Positions 37,501 to 41,115 of a DNA stretch of 64,000 nucleotides are shown here, one piece after another. This DNA is from Arion vulgaris (Eukaryota > Mollusca > Gastropoda > Stylommatophora > Arionidae), in the NCBI GenBank assembly GCA_020796225.1, contig CM036754.1:66580000-66643999 (forward strand). The letters are read 5' to 3'. The notes below the pieces were generated by a model, which was given only the letters and a program-made list of their open reading frames with translations, was not told the DNA's origin and ran no database searches. The first letter of the stretch is position 1, and the number at the start of each line of letters is the position of its first letter. A program made the translations under genes and the position numbers.

Positions 37501-40428
37501 GTTCTATTCATTTAATAATCTAAACGATTCTCTCTTCTTCATTTCCAGAGTTCGGATTATAACATTTCAGATCAACCTCTTCCTTGTTAACACTCTGATG
37601 TTATCAGAAATATTTTTGCCTCTGGCCAGGTAATTTCAAGCACTCATTCATGATCAAAGGCCTTACAAAAACATCATATTATTAGAGACGTGACAGTGAA
37701 CTGTTCTTGTTTTGACTTCTGAGGATCCTACATTATATTGGTGTCTATGTTCATGGGATGTTATGTATCGCTTAAGCTTCAGTTTAATTTTACTTATCAG
37801 CAAATGGTGATCCGAATCTACATCTGCCCCTTAGGACCCTTACATCTTGTAGAGATGACCTGAATTTCTTGTTTATGCATATGTGGTCAATTTGATTTTC
37901 TGTTCTGTGATCTGGTGATACCCAGGTTGCTTTATGTATTCTTTTATGTGGAAAGACACTTCCACCTATGACGTATTGATTCGCTGCACAGAAATTAGTG
38001 AATAGTTCTCCATTTTCGCTCATTATTCCTAGTCCGTGTTTCCCCATGATCTCCTCGTAGCCTATGTTGTCCGAACCTATTTTGGCATTGAGGTCACCCA
38101 TCAGAATTTTGATGTTCCCATTTCTCTGATTACCTATAGTATTTTGAAGTTTTATGTAAATTCTCTTTACTTTTTCCTCTTTATCATTGGTAGGTGCATA
38201 ACACTGGGTCACATTCAAGAATACTTTCTTTTGGTGGTTCTGAATGTTGCTGTGATTATCCTAGGACTCACTGCTTCCCACTTTATTAGTGCAGTCTCCG
38301 CTTCTTTAGATAGCATTAAAGCCACTCCTTCACTATGGGGGCATTTTCTTCCATATGGCCTGAGAACAGCATTGTTTCTCCTGTGTTTAGACGTTGTTTG
38401 CCTGCACCATTCCACCTAGTTTCACATAATCCCAAGATGCCAATCCCGTGAAATTTCATCTCATTTACAACCTGTGCTGTCTTTCCCATTTGATACATAC
38501 TTCTAACATTCCAGGTGCCAATTCTGGAGCTTTTCCTAGGTGAAAGGAAGATAATCTGCGGTGTAGACTCTTGCGGCTTTTCTGCATCGCTTCATACCTC
38601 TTCTAGAAGAGCTTCCTTTCCTCTTGGCCGGCACAGTTTTTATTTTATTTTTATGTGACTTGTTCATGGTTGGTTGGATTTGTGGCTAAAATTTTCTACT
38701 GGATAGGGTAGCCAGCCCTACGCCAAACCCCACCTTAGTCGCCTCTACGACATGCCTTGTAGGTCGCAGTGCTGCTACTCTTTGCTCCCTTGGGCCCCGC
38801 AGCACACGGGCGGCAAACCAGACTGCAGAGCACATACTTCAAGACTGCCCCTGAATATGATACATTGAGGCAAACTCACTGGTCTAACGAAACAACACTC
38901 GACAGAAAACTACACGGACCTCTGTGTGAGCTACAAAAGACAGTGAAGTTCATACAAGAGACAACATTGAATATATAGACATATTTCAGCGAACGAAAGG
39001 AAGGAAGGAACGCTACAGGGGTTTGGAGAGAACGTTATAGAAACATAGTTCCTGGAGCACGAGGCAGGGACAGCCAAGAGAAAGCTGGTAACAGTACATC
39101 AAAGCAACCTTGAAGATGATGCTAGAGGAGGTGGGAGAACTTGCTAGAGACAGCTTTTAGAACGGACTATGATGAAAGCGAAATTCCACAAAATACATGC
39201 TACTGGTTGACTTGAGTAGCACAGAGATCTACAACCCTAGTTGTTTTTTTAGTTGCAGGAAAACTGGTACAGTTGTAGCATATATACATCAATCATATTT
39301 TGTGTGTGAAGTTGCAGACTTGACGCAGTCGGTGAACAAACGGTATGGGTACATATCTTTCAATGTTTGCAAGGAAGATTTGTACCCCAGTGAGTTAATG
39401 GAATTTTATCCATTCGGAAGTCAAAAAACAAATTAGCCTGGATAAGCAACTTTAGTATTTAATTTAAACCGCCCATTAGCAACCAGCAAACTTTAGGTGG
39501 TTAGTGCTTAGTTCTGTAGTTAGTAATGACTTAGTTCTGTAGTTAGTCGGTTAGTGCTAACTTAGTTGTTTGTTTAGTGTTGACCTAGTTGTGTCGTTAG
39601 TCAGTTAGTGCTAACTTAGTTCTGTGGTTAGTTCTTAGTTCTGACTCACAATATAAGATACAGAGAGACCGATTCCCAATGTAGACACACTTCAGTCTGT
39701 CCAGCTGTAACTGAGATACATGAGACTGTCTTAGAAGTCAGCTAAGATAACTGACTAATTCACTTCCAAATAATGTCTAGTTCTGTGTGGATAAACTTCT
39801 CTGACAAATTCTATAGGAGTACCTTATTTGTTACTTCTTTAGTGAAGTTTAAGATGCAAGATGCATTGGGTGTCTAAATGATCACCCTGGTAACGGGGAG
39901 ACCTGGGTTCAATCCAAGGATTTTAGGCCAAAAGGAGTTTTTCTGTCGGGACATAAAGAAAAATCATAACCTGAACAGTTTCACGGCGACTGCACTAGCC
40001 ATTAAATTCTTCAGGCTCATGGTTCCCCCTCCCGTCCAACACCAGCATAAAAACCAGTTACAGGCAGTAAAGACAGTACTAGTTAAAGACAGTGTACTAT
40101 TGAACTTGAGGGGGAAAAATATGCAAGCTGTATTTTTGTTCAACCTGTATTCTGATATCTTGAGAAATTGAAGCTATATTTTTTTAAATCTTTAACCTCC
40201 AGCCCTGATGAACTTGAGAAATTCAAGTTAGAAATGAGCAAACATCAACCTTTGGAACAGTCTGGAGATGAGAAGTCTGACACAGACAGTAAGCAAGCTG
40301 AAGACAGTGACAAGCCTTCCCTTCAAGAGAAGCAGGAAGAAACTGAAGCAATAGACAAACCTATTGAGAATGGTGTCAAGGTTAGGACAACAACAACAGT
40401 AGTTGTAGCAATAATAACAAAGAAGTAG
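1445..40428 (+). CDS. CLUH: CLUH, clustered mitochondria protein homolog (C-terminal part, 19 exons)
   Basis: This is the gene span; the exons are listed separately. CLUH is a cytosolic RNA-binding protein that binds mRNAs of nuclear-encoded mitochondrial proteins and controls mitochondrial distribution (family knowledge). Conceptual splicing gives about 700 residues that follow the vertebrate protein in order: the stretch after the CLU domain, an acidic linker, the eIF3-p135-like region ([37 protein letters not shown]), a basic [10 protein letters not shown] patch, the TPR region ([60 protein letters not shown]), then [13 protein letters not shown] and an acidic tail. All junctions are GT-AG and keep frame except at the missing exon between 19852 and 32828. 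The N-terminal half lies upstream of the window. The stop at 40426-40428 is followed by AATAAA at 40677. Introns are inflated by repeats. Confidence 0.95.
2334..2409 (+). CDS. CLUH: CLUH exon 2
   Basis: The acceptor is tttctgtttacag and the donor gtattt. It completes the Glu codon, then reads [20 protein letters not shown] and SKNAE. It corresponds to the helical stretch after the CLU domain (YLxFxKxAALxxQ). It ends in phase 0. Confidence 0.92.
2540..2805 (+). mobile_element. LINE C-terminal fragment, decayed
   Basis: Translated fragments ([20 protein letters not shown] then a GRRRPK-like stretch) resemble the YFGHxxRxxxLExxxxEGxxxGxRxRGRP pattern at the end of non-LTR reverse transcriptases. 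Frame is interrupted. It lies in the intron after CLUH exon 2. Confidence 0.5.
3998..4121 (+). CDS. CLUH: CLUH exon 3 (acidic linker)
   Basis: The acceptor is ttctgttcag and the donor gtaagc. It encodes a polar, acidic linker, [20 protein letters not shown], then [20 protein letters not shown]. The family has a variable acidic linker here, followed by a conserved helix (AKxLxxTI). It ends in phase 1. Confidence 0.9.
4610..4725 (-). mobile_element. SINE family S4, partial (reverse)
   Basis: Reverse head: ATGGAGTTTGAACCAGGTAC (B box), then AACTCAATGCCACAGACG (A box region). Confidence 0.6.
4808..4873 (+). CDS. CLUH: CLUH exon 4
   Basis: The acceptor is tctgtttacag and the donor gtaagt. It reads [20 protein letters not shown] after a split Leu codon. 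This matches the start of the eIF3-p135-like region of CLUH (REVIRNAxxAxGSxSxT). It ends in phase 1. Confidence 0.92.
4980..5130 (+). repeat. Minisatellite, unit about 23 bp
   Basis: Repeats of CAGTCTGGCTGGTTCAGGGC, about six units, in the intron after CLUH exon 4. Confidence 0.85.
5956..6052 (+). repeat. Two-copy direct repeat, about 45 bp
   Basis: CTTGTCGAACATTTGGTACT ... GTATGGTTTGTGAGTTGG occurs twice in tandem. Confidence 0.8.
6232..6293 (+). CDS. CLUH: CLUH exon 5
   Basis: The acceptor is tgttttttcag and the donor gtaagt. It reads [20 protein letters not shown] after a split Gly codon. The FNPDxFxPxVRxxE block is strongly diagnostic of the CLU family. It ends in phase 0. Confidence 0.95.
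6412..6690. mobile_element. piggyBac-like MITE (family 1)
   Basis: TTAA (6412-6415), then CTCTTTCCACGC, and at the other end GCGTGGAAAGAG, then TTAA (6687-6690). The 12-bp terminal repeats are perfect and the TTAA duplication is that of piggyBac. The interior (271 bp) has no coding capacity. Its interior matches both ends of the longer element at 60007-61617. Confidence 0.85.
6985..7540 (+). mobile_element. Non-LTR retrotransposon (LINE) RT C-terminal fragment
   Basis: The frame at 7030-7389 reads [20 protein letters not shown] then WTLNKQ, then [20 protein letters not shown], then [19 protein letters not shown]. This is the typical thumb/C-terminal region of endonuclease-type LINEs. Just before 7390 a frameshift moves the reading to [16 protein letters not shown] and [16 protein letters not shown], then TGA. 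It is 5' truncated and sits in the intron between CLUH exons 5 and 6. Confidence 0.85.
7733..7810 (+). CDS. CLUH: CLUH exon 6
   Basis: The acceptor is cttcatccacag and the donor gtgagt. It reads [18 protein letters not shown] then VASQIPLL. It matches the family helix in which a K/D-rich segment precedes xxQIPxLV. Phase 0 at both ends. Confidence 0.93.
7860..7940 (-). repeat. R3 repeat fragment
   Basis: Reverse-strand match to the first half of R3 (GAATTCACAGCGGGCGAA, AAAAATCAGTCAGAAG), lying just after CLUH exon 6. Confidence 0.6.
8477..8547 (+). CDS. CLUH: CLUH exon 7
   Basis: The acceptor is tatcttttag and the donor gtaagt. It reads [20 protein letters not shown] then MHA plus a split Arg codon. 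The PVDGxTLxExMHxRGINxRYLGK block spans this junction and is a hallmark of the family. A longer open frame at 8223-8573 overlaps it in another frame and is not the gene. Confidence 0.95.
8645..8803 (+). repeat. Minisatellite, unit about 21 bp
   Basis: Units of GTTGTAGCCATCGGTCGTAC, the first ones degenerate, just after CLUH exon 7. Confidence 0.85.
9275..9540 (+). repeat. R1 interspersed repeat copy
   Basis: Contains the R1 landmarks in order: CCTAAGAGCGATTGTACGTT, AAGTAGGCCAGCACATCCGA, TTTCTGCAACGC, CCCCTACCTCAGTCGCCTC, GACATGCCTTGTAGGTCGCA and CTTGCAGGCCCCAGCA. Confidence 0.8.
9802..10059 (+). repeat. Perfect 43-bp tandem repeat, six copies
   Basis: Units start at 9802, 9845, 9888, 9931, 9974 and 10017 (ACTGATATCTGAAATTTAGG ...). 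The copies are essentially identical, implying recent expansion. It lies in the intron before CLUH exon 8. Confidence 0.95.
10297..10369 (+). CDS. CLUH: CLUH exon 8
   Basis: The acceptor is atatttcag and the donor gtaagt. It completes the Arg codon, then reads [20 protein letters not shown] and SYVY. GINxRYLGKV is the strongest CLU-family signature in the window. It ends in phase 0. Confidence 0.96.
10900..11040 (-). repeat. R2 interspersed repeat, partial
   Basis: Reverse fragment with GGGACCTACCAAACCAATGT, ACACGTTCTTGACAAAGATC and an ACGAACGCAAAGAAGAAGA end. Confidence 0.72.
11916..12077 (+). CDS. CLUH: CLUH exon 9
   Basis: The acceptor is cttggttacag and the donor gttagc, a weak but usable GT site. 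It encodes 54 residues beginning [20 protein letters not shown] and including [19 protein letters not shown]. It matches the ELIxRxAKHxxxxYLQGV and ISHFLNCxLSSYPxP blocks of CLUH. Phase 0 at both ends. Confidence 0.95.
12185..12330 (+). repeat. R3 interspersed repeat copy
   Basis: Near full-length copy with GTGTTCGCCCGCTATGGATT, TTTTTGCGTGAAGGCATGC, TCAGTGTCCCCCGTCATACA and TCCTTCTCCGACTTCAGAGG. Confidence 0.75.
12700..12965 (+). mobile_element. LINE C-terminal fragment with 3' end
   Basis: Frames read [20 protein letters not shown], then [20 protein letters not shown], then EAFRAAD. Stops and frameshifts interrupt it. The order (YFGH, GxRxRGRPR, W, LSMT, ARxAADR) is that of LINE ORF2 ends. 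Confidence 0.65.
13334..13394 (+). CDS. CLUH: CLUH exon 10 (basic patch)
   Basis: The acceptor is tccccatag and the donor gtaagt. It reads [20 protein letters not shown]. The Lys/Arg-rich stretch matches the basic SKKRNKRRKNR segment of the vertebrate protein. It ends in phase 1. Confidence 0.9.
13625..13850 (-). repeat. R1 interspersed repeat copy (reverse)
   Basis: Reverse copy: GTTGCTGGGGCTTGCAAGGG, AGAATAGTAATACTGCAG, TAGGGAAGCTACCCTTGTAA and CGTACAATCACTCTTATGCT. Confidence 0.78.
13947..14037 (+). CDS. CLUH: CLUH exon 11
   Basis: The acceptor is attcttgtag and the donor gtaagt. It reads [20 protein letters not shown] then DDYYGYTLE after a split Glu codon. It matches the NTxWxxxTPxxLWKxIxxE and YxxxxLEC pattern of the family. 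It ends in phase 2, and exon 12 completes a Cys codon. Confidence 0.94.
14330..14660 (+). repeat. Degenerate minisatellite, unit about 32 bp
   Basis: Units of TTTCTACCCTTAAGTAGTTA then CCTGCCTGCTC, with substitutions. Confidence 0.85.
14815..15066 (+). repeat. GC-rich minisatellite, unit about 22 bp
   Basis: Units of GGCGGCTCCTTGGTGGACAG with ACG/CGCG variants, ending about 60 bp before CLUH exon 12. Far richer in G+C and CpG than its surroundings. Open frames on both strands here are artefacts of the repeat. Confidence 0.88.
15130..15316 (+). CDS. CLUH: CLUH exon 12
   Basis: The acceptor is gttcttacag and the donor gtaagt. After the split Cys codon it encodes [20 protein letters not shown], then a segment ending [17 protein letters not shown]. 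It corresponds to the block before the TPR region (YGLQKxxLLRExxxKxGxQ, FxEEDxLNxFPVVKHxxP). It ends in phase 0. Confidence 0.95.
15395..15550. mobile_element. LINE-associated fragment (same sequence as 49600-49740)
   Basis: It shares TGTAAGATGTCTAAACTA, GTGAATAAATTTCATAGCTG and TTGACTAGTGATAGTAACAT with the stretch upstream of the R1 copy at 49.7 kb. Confidence 0.65.
15550..15800 (+). repeat. R1 interspersed repeat copy
   Basis: Full-length copy starting AACGCTCCATATCG. It is joined directly to the LINE-derived stretch 15395-15550, as at 49.7 kb. Confidence 0.78.
16172..16403 (+). repeat. Two-copy tandem duplication, about 120 bp
   Basis: TTTCCTGATGGAAGCA..AAC, ACACATCAGCTGGTTGCACA and GAGTGTGAGCTGGGATTTAA occur twice in tandem. 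Confidence 0.88.
17231..17422 (+). CDS. CLUH: CLUH exon 13 (first TPR exon)
   Basis: The acceptor is tgtcttcacag and the donor gtaggt. It encodes 64 residues starting [20 protein letters not shown] and including [20 protein letters not shown] and [14 protein letters not shown]. It forms the first tetratricopeptide helices and matches CLUH very closely. Phase 0 at both ends. Confidence 0.96.
17640..18185 (-). mobile_element. LINE RT C-terminal fragment (reverse)
   Basis: On the - strand the frame reads [20 protein letters not shown] then [14 protein letters not shown], the FxYLGSxVDxxGGTxxDVxxRIxKAR block. Then come LEPKLEY and KQFCCMGKK, and after frame breaks [17 protein letters not shown]. 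It is strongly decayed. It lies in the intron between CLUH exons 13 and 14. Confidence 0.75.
18580..18660 (+). CDS. CLUH: CLUH exon 14 (TPR)
   Basis: The acceptor is atacttgcag and the donor gtgagt. It reads [20 protein letters not shown] then PNTITEY. The [23 protein letters not shown] block is nearly invariant in CLUH. Phase 0 at both ends. Confidence 0.96.
18860..19105 (-). mobile_element. tRNA-headed SINE, family S4 (reverse, full)
   Basis: Read on the - strand: TCGGTAGCTTAAGCAGTAGT, B-box GGTTCAAACTCTGTGGCGGG, then CAGAAAGCAATGATAAACTA, ATATAAGTGGTACCTAGATA and a GACTTTGC-related end. Gives the uninterrupted reference for the split copy at 32 kb. Confidence 0.8.
19240..19480 (+). mobile_element. 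LINE C-terminal fragment
   Basis: Frames read [28 protein letters not shown] and, in another frame, [15 protein letters not shown]. This matches the RWxPxGKRxRGRPKETWRRTxE to LCxxGxEE tail of one LINE group. Several frame breaks. Confidence 0.65.
19727..19852 (+). CDS. CLUH: CLUH exon 15 (TPR)
   Basis: The acceptor is ctgtcatccacag and the donor gtgagt. It reads [20 protein letters not shown], then [20 protein letters not shown], then ID. It ends in phase 0, whereas the next recognisable exon (32828) needs two bases carried over, so one exon between them is not seen. Confidence 0.96.
20030..20270 (+). repeat. R1 interspersed repeat copy
   Basis: Contains GACGCTCCATAACAACCACT, TGTATGTGATCTGAGCCTAA and TCGCCTCTTATGACATGCCT. 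It lies just downstream of CLUH exon 15. Confidence 0.78.
22560..22715 (+). mobile_element. SINE family S2, decayed partial copy
   Basis: Retains CATCTGAGAAATCGGGACTA, TCGATCATGTGCC and a CTCAACACTATTTC block. Confidence 0.5.
22938..23110 (+). mobile_element. tRNA-headed SINE, family S1 (in array)
   Basis: Copy with a decayed tRNA head and S1 body (GTGATTCCTCGGGTGG, CAGTTACAGTTTGTTCTTTG, GGCACATTTCTGCTGAGAG), within an array monomer. Confidence 0.65.
23560..23705 (+). mobile_element. tRNA-headed SINE, family S1 (truncated)
   Basis: Second half of S1: GAGATCCCTAGTAATGTTAC, GACCAAACCATATGGGGAAA and CAGTGCAATGGAGTCAATCC. Confidence 0.65.
24505..24745 (+). mobile_element. tRNA-headed SINE, family S2 (in array)
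   Basis: Head TAGCATAGTGGTTAGAGAAC with B-box-like GGTCCTGGGATCACATTCC, then GAAATAACTGGGAACTAAGG, TGGCCGGTATGATGCCGATC and an AATAAACCTCATGGTATGAA end. Confidence 0.78.
24978..25210 (+). mobile_element. tRNA-headed SINE, family S1 (in array)
   Basis: Full-length copy in monomer p3; near-identical to 27848-28070, so amplified with the array. Confidence 0.7.
25690..25930 (-). mobile_element. tRNA-headed SINE, family S4 (reverse)
   Basis: Reverse copy inside the array: CCTTTACAGGACTTTGCGAA, TCCGCAGCGTGATTGGAACT and GGCCACAGACACCACCC at the head end. Confidence 0.72.
26145..26385 (+). mobile_element. tRNA-headed SINE, family S1 (in array)
   Basis: Shows a B-box-like ATGTTCAAGTCTGGACC, then GAGAACTAGGATTGTTGCAG, AAGCCATATGGGGAAAATTC and GCAATGAAGTCAA. 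Confidence 0.7.
27378..27612 (+). mobile_element. tRNA-headed SINE, family S2 (in array)
   Basis: Almost identical to 24505-24745, 2.87 kb away; a co-amplified copy. Confidence 0.78.
27848..28070 (+). mobile_element. tRNA-headed SINE, family S1 (in array)
   Basis: Higher-order repeat counterpart of the copy at 24978. Confidence 0.7.
28485..28695 (+). mobile_element. tRNA-headed SINE, family S1 (in array)
   Basis: Well-preserved head: CTCTGTGGCAAAGTGGTTAT, then GAAGGTCACAACTACGAATC and a GGTCCACGC run, like an A box and a B box. The S1 body follows. Confidence 0.75.
29035..29134. repeat. Perfect 36-bp inverted repeat made from the array core
   Basis: Arms 29035-29070 and 29099-29134 are exact reverse complements, separated by 28 nt (29071-29098). 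The right arm and loop are an inverted piece of the array core (AATCTCAGTCCTATCATTTG), the only inverted core seen. Confidence 0.9.
29490..29730 (+). mobile_element. tRNA-headed SINE, family S1 (in array)
   Basis: Head CTCTGTGGTAAAGTGTTAGT and GGTCATGAATTCAAATCCAG, then the S1 body to GGGGAAAACCCAGTGCAATG. Confidence 0.72.
30335..30590 (+). mobile_element. tRNA-headed SINE, family S2 (diverged)
   Basis: AGATCAAATTCCAATGTTG in the B-box position, then CTCAGGTTGACCTATCC, TGATAATGTTGATCGCATTA and CTAATAAACCTCATGGTATG. The body is more complete than in the array copies. Confidence 0.72.
30870..31000 (+). mobile_element. LINE 3' tail fragment
   Basis: The frame reads [20 protein letters not shown] then [15 protein letters not shown], and matches the end of the LINE at 48.8 kb (MEEIEQVAQDRTVWINCLQT). 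It is inserted within the 21-31 kb repeat array. The NNIGL start is not the missing CLUH exon. Confidence 0.65.
31437..31545 (-). repeat. R2 repeat fragment
   Basis: Diverged reverse fragment: a CAAAAACCAAACATACCACA block, AGAGTGATTACTGGTTCGGA and GAACAAACACAAAG. Confidence 0.5.
31580..31840 (+). repeat. R1 interspersed repeat copy
   Basis: Contains GCGCTCCATATTGACCACTT, GTAGGCCAGCACATCCGATT and CATTCTTTGCTTCCCTTGCA. A reversed R2 fragment (31437-31545) lies just before it. Confidence 0.78.
31955..32715 (+). mobile_element. tRNA-headed SINE, family S4, split by a LINE insertion
   Basis: Head GGGCGTCTGTGGCTTTGCTG to GTTCAGAAAGCAATGGCAAA (31955-32205), then continuation GAACATATAAGTGGTGCCTA and GTCCTGTAAAAGATGTGCCA (32634-32715). 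The LINE fragment lies between. Confidence 0.8.
32206..32633 (-). mobile_element. LINE RNase-H-end fragment inserted in a SINE, with 9-bp target duplication
   Basis: The - strand encodes LRTGHCRLRAHLHRMG-like and [23 protein letters not shown] segments, the usual end of RNase-H-bearing LINEs. The insert is 32206-32624. CAAACTACT occurs just before it (32197-32205) and at its other edge (32625-32633). Other SINE copies are continuous at this point, so this is a clear target site duplication. Confidence 0.8.
32828..32957 (+). CDS. CLUH: CLUH exon 17 (TPR; the preceding exon is not found)
   Basis: The acceptor is tgtgcttacag and the donor gtgtgt. It starts with the third base of a codon, then reads [20 protein letters not shown] and [20 protein letters not shown] and KSK. 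It matches the family segment in which HHLVAR and FRSALQHEKEGYxIYK are conserved. The missing upstream exon should encode the IGLxLHxxxEYDLSLRFLENAL-type helix pair. Confidence 0.95.
33220..33354 (+). CDS. CLUH: CLUH exon 18
   Basis: The acceptor is gaacaaatgtag and the donor gtaggt. It reads [20 protein letters not shown] then [16 protein letters not shown] and VNSTLPPIQ. The LGExHxxTKESSEyLxxLTQQAV and MNEIY blocks are diagnostic. Phase 0 at both ends. Confidence 0.96.
33655..33870 (-). repeat. R1 interspersed repeat copy (reverse)
   Basis: Reverse copy in the intron after CLUH exon 18: GTGGTGCTGGGGCCGAATGG, TAGGAAAGCTACCCTAGTAA and CGTACAATCACTCTTAGGCT. Confidence 0.78.
34550..34741 (+). 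CDS. Unidentified small open frame inside a CLUH intron
   Basis: This is a 63-codon open frame starting [20 protein letters not shown] and ending in a basic stretch ([12 protein letters not shown]) before TGA, in the intron between the exons ending at 33354 and starting at 34987. The composition is protein-like: an acidic helix, then RFRQF, then basic. No repeat match was seen elsewhere in the window. It could be the end of a decayed mobile-element protein or chance. No function is claimed. Confidence 0.25.
   Translation: MKMDKEDILWSLRDCLLDEDTKIDVESIKRFRQFVVTRDKSTESRVRGVFNQRATGTISIHTL
34987..35060 (+). CDS. CLUH: CLUH exon 19
   Basis: The acceptor is ttcacctgcag and the donor gtatgt. It reads [20 protein letters not shown] then FVQI plus a split Ser codon. 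It matches the end of the folded part of CLUH (PSxxxVLEQLNxINGIxF). It ends in phase 2. Confidence 0.94.
35220..35490 (+). mobile_element. LINE C-terminal fragment (duplicate copy A)
   Basis: This is the counterpart of 38810-39180 with many small deletions. Shared landmarks are ACATACTTCAA, GAAAACTACACGGAC and GACAGTGAAGTTCAT. Confidence 0.6.
36030..36235 (+). mobile_element. SINE family S3 remnant (duplicate copy A)
   Basis: Counterpart of 39870-40080, retaining CCTGGTTCAATCCAAAG and a CTAGAACCAGTTTACAG end, with many deletions. Confidence 0.5.
36334..36480 (+). pseudogene. CLUH: Broken duplicate of the CLUH last exon
   Basis: An acceptor-like cttccttcag is followed by sequence that aligns with the functional exon at 40203: both start CCCTGATGAACT, share a GAACAGT..TGGAGATGA block, and end AATGGnGTCAAG. 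This copy has many small deletions and an in-frame TGA within a few codons, so it cannot encode the tail. It belongs to the duplicated block 35220-37650. Confidence 0.8.
36850..37040 (+). mobile_element. SINE family S4 remnant (duplicate copy A)
   Basis: Decayed counterpart of 40870-41115: GTGGTGTCTGG at the head and a GTGTCTAGAAAATCAAGCTT tail. Confidence 0.5.
37780..38640 (-). mobile_element. LINE apurinic-type endonuclease domain fragment
   Basis: On the - strand, frames read [42 protein letters not shown] and [12 protein letters not shown], then [14 protein letters not shown] and [18 protein letters not shown]. The motifs [17 protein letters not shown] and WxSPxxxxxNQIDHI are those of LINE endonucleases. 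At least two frame breaks separate the segments, and the RT part is absent. It sits between the two halves of the 35-42 kb duplication. Confidence 0.88.
38690..38815 (+). repeat. R1 repeat, 5'-truncated
   Basis: Only the second half is present: TTAGTCGCCTCTACGACATG, CTTGTAGGTCGCAGTG and a GGGCCCCGCAGCACACGGG end. It lies between the LINE endonuclease fragment and the LINE C-terminal fragment. Confidence 0.7.
38810..39180 (+). mobile_element. LINE RNase-H-end / C-terminal fragment (copy B)
   Basis: Across a frame shift it reads [20 protein letters not shown] then [19 protein letters not shown]. The TAEHILxxCPxYxxLRxxxW pattern is the end of RNase-H-bearing LINEs. It is followed by decayed sequence (VPGARGRD). 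Confidence 0.75.
39490..39640 (+). repeat. Degenerate minisatellite in duplication copy B
   Basis: Imperfect repeats of AGTTAGTGCTAACTTAGTT and TTCTGTAGTTAGT. Contracted in copy A. Confidence 0.7.
39870..40080 (+). mobile_element. tRNA-headed SINE, family S3
   Basis: B-box ACCTGGGTTCAATCCAAGG, then GGACATAAAGAAAAATCATA, GCACTAGCCATTAAATTCTT and ACACCAGCATAAAAACCAGT. It lies just before the last CLUH exon. Confidence 0.72.
40203..40428 (+). CDS. CLUH: CLUH last exon (acidic C-terminal tail)
   Basis: The acceptor is taacctccag. After the split Ser codon it reads [19 protein letters not shown], then a tail rich in Ser, Asp, Glu, Lys and Gln, ending with a Thr/Val run and KK before a TAG. The start aligns with the SQKDLENLKAEVxRRHQ end of the vertebrate protein, which also has a variable tail. 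A GT at 40381 (AAG|gttagg) could be a donor, but an AATAAA at 40677 supports ending here. A broken duplicate of this exon lies at 36334-36480. Confidence 0.88.
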
Positions 40429-40676
40429 TTGTGGAGGGTATTGCACTGCTTAATTGAAGCATTGTTGACTTATATATTTGTTTATCCAAAGAAATGGGTG
40501 CTCCCATTATTCATAATTTATAACTGAATATCCCTGCATTACAGGTGTGCTGTATTTTTGGGAAATATATGTGGACCTTTAAAAGTCTTGAGGGAGTGTG
40601 ATGTGTATGTCAACAAAGATAAATGATAAAAATCTGACTGAGCAGTTATTTTTGTAATTTTGTAAGGATAACGGAC

Positions 40677-40682
40677 AATAAA
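40677..40682 (+). other. Candidate polyadenylation signal for CLUH
   Basis: There is a canonical AATAAA about 250 nt after the TAG at 40428. It supports a short 3'UTR and termination of CLUH in the 40203 exon rather than splicing onward. Confidence 0.55.
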
Positions 40683-40869
40683 ATTATTTATTAGGATTTG
40701 ACTTTTTCTCTCCGGTTTTCTCTCCCAAAAAAATGGATGTGTATGCTTGCTAGTTGTGTTGGCTGGATTTTGTTATTGACATCTACTTGGATGGAAAGAA
40801 TGAATGTAACTTGTGTCTGTCTACCAAGTTTGAGCACAATTTCTAATGTATTAAAAACAGTATATTAAG

Positions 40870-41115
40870 AATGTGGGTGTCTGTGGTTTAGCGGTAGTGA
40901 GCTTGATCACAACTCAAAGAATACCAGGTTCAAACTCCACGGCGGGCAGTTTGGGAAACAGATAGGTTTTGATGGATTTTATGAACGATAAAATAGACTT
41001 CACCGCTCCAAAAGCAATGGGAAATGTACTAAATGTATAAGTGGTGCCTAGAAAATCAACGACTTGTTTACTGTGCTTGGTGGTGTCATCCTGTAAAGTA
41101 TATGCCATGATTTTT
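40870..41115 (+). mobile_element. tRNA-headed SINE, family S4 (best copy)
   Basis: Head TGTCTGTGGTTTAGCGGTAG, B-box CCAGGTTCAAACTCCACGG, then CAAAAGCAATGGGAAATGTA, AAGTGGTGCCTAGAAAATCA and a CATCCTGTAAAGTATATGCC end. Confidence 0.8.

Larger units (their letters stand above)
35220..37650. repeat. Segmental duplication, copy A (decayed)
   Basis: Collinear with 38810-41880: LINE tail, the TTTTGTGTGTGAAG region, the CAGTCTGTCCAGCT and GACTAATTCACTTCCAAAT block, SINE S3, CLUH pseudo-exon, SINE S4, a TTTTCATTTCCAATCA block, and an ending AACATTTCAG.TCAACCTCTT to GGCCAGGTAA. Copy A is shorter, with many small deletions. Confidence 0.8.
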
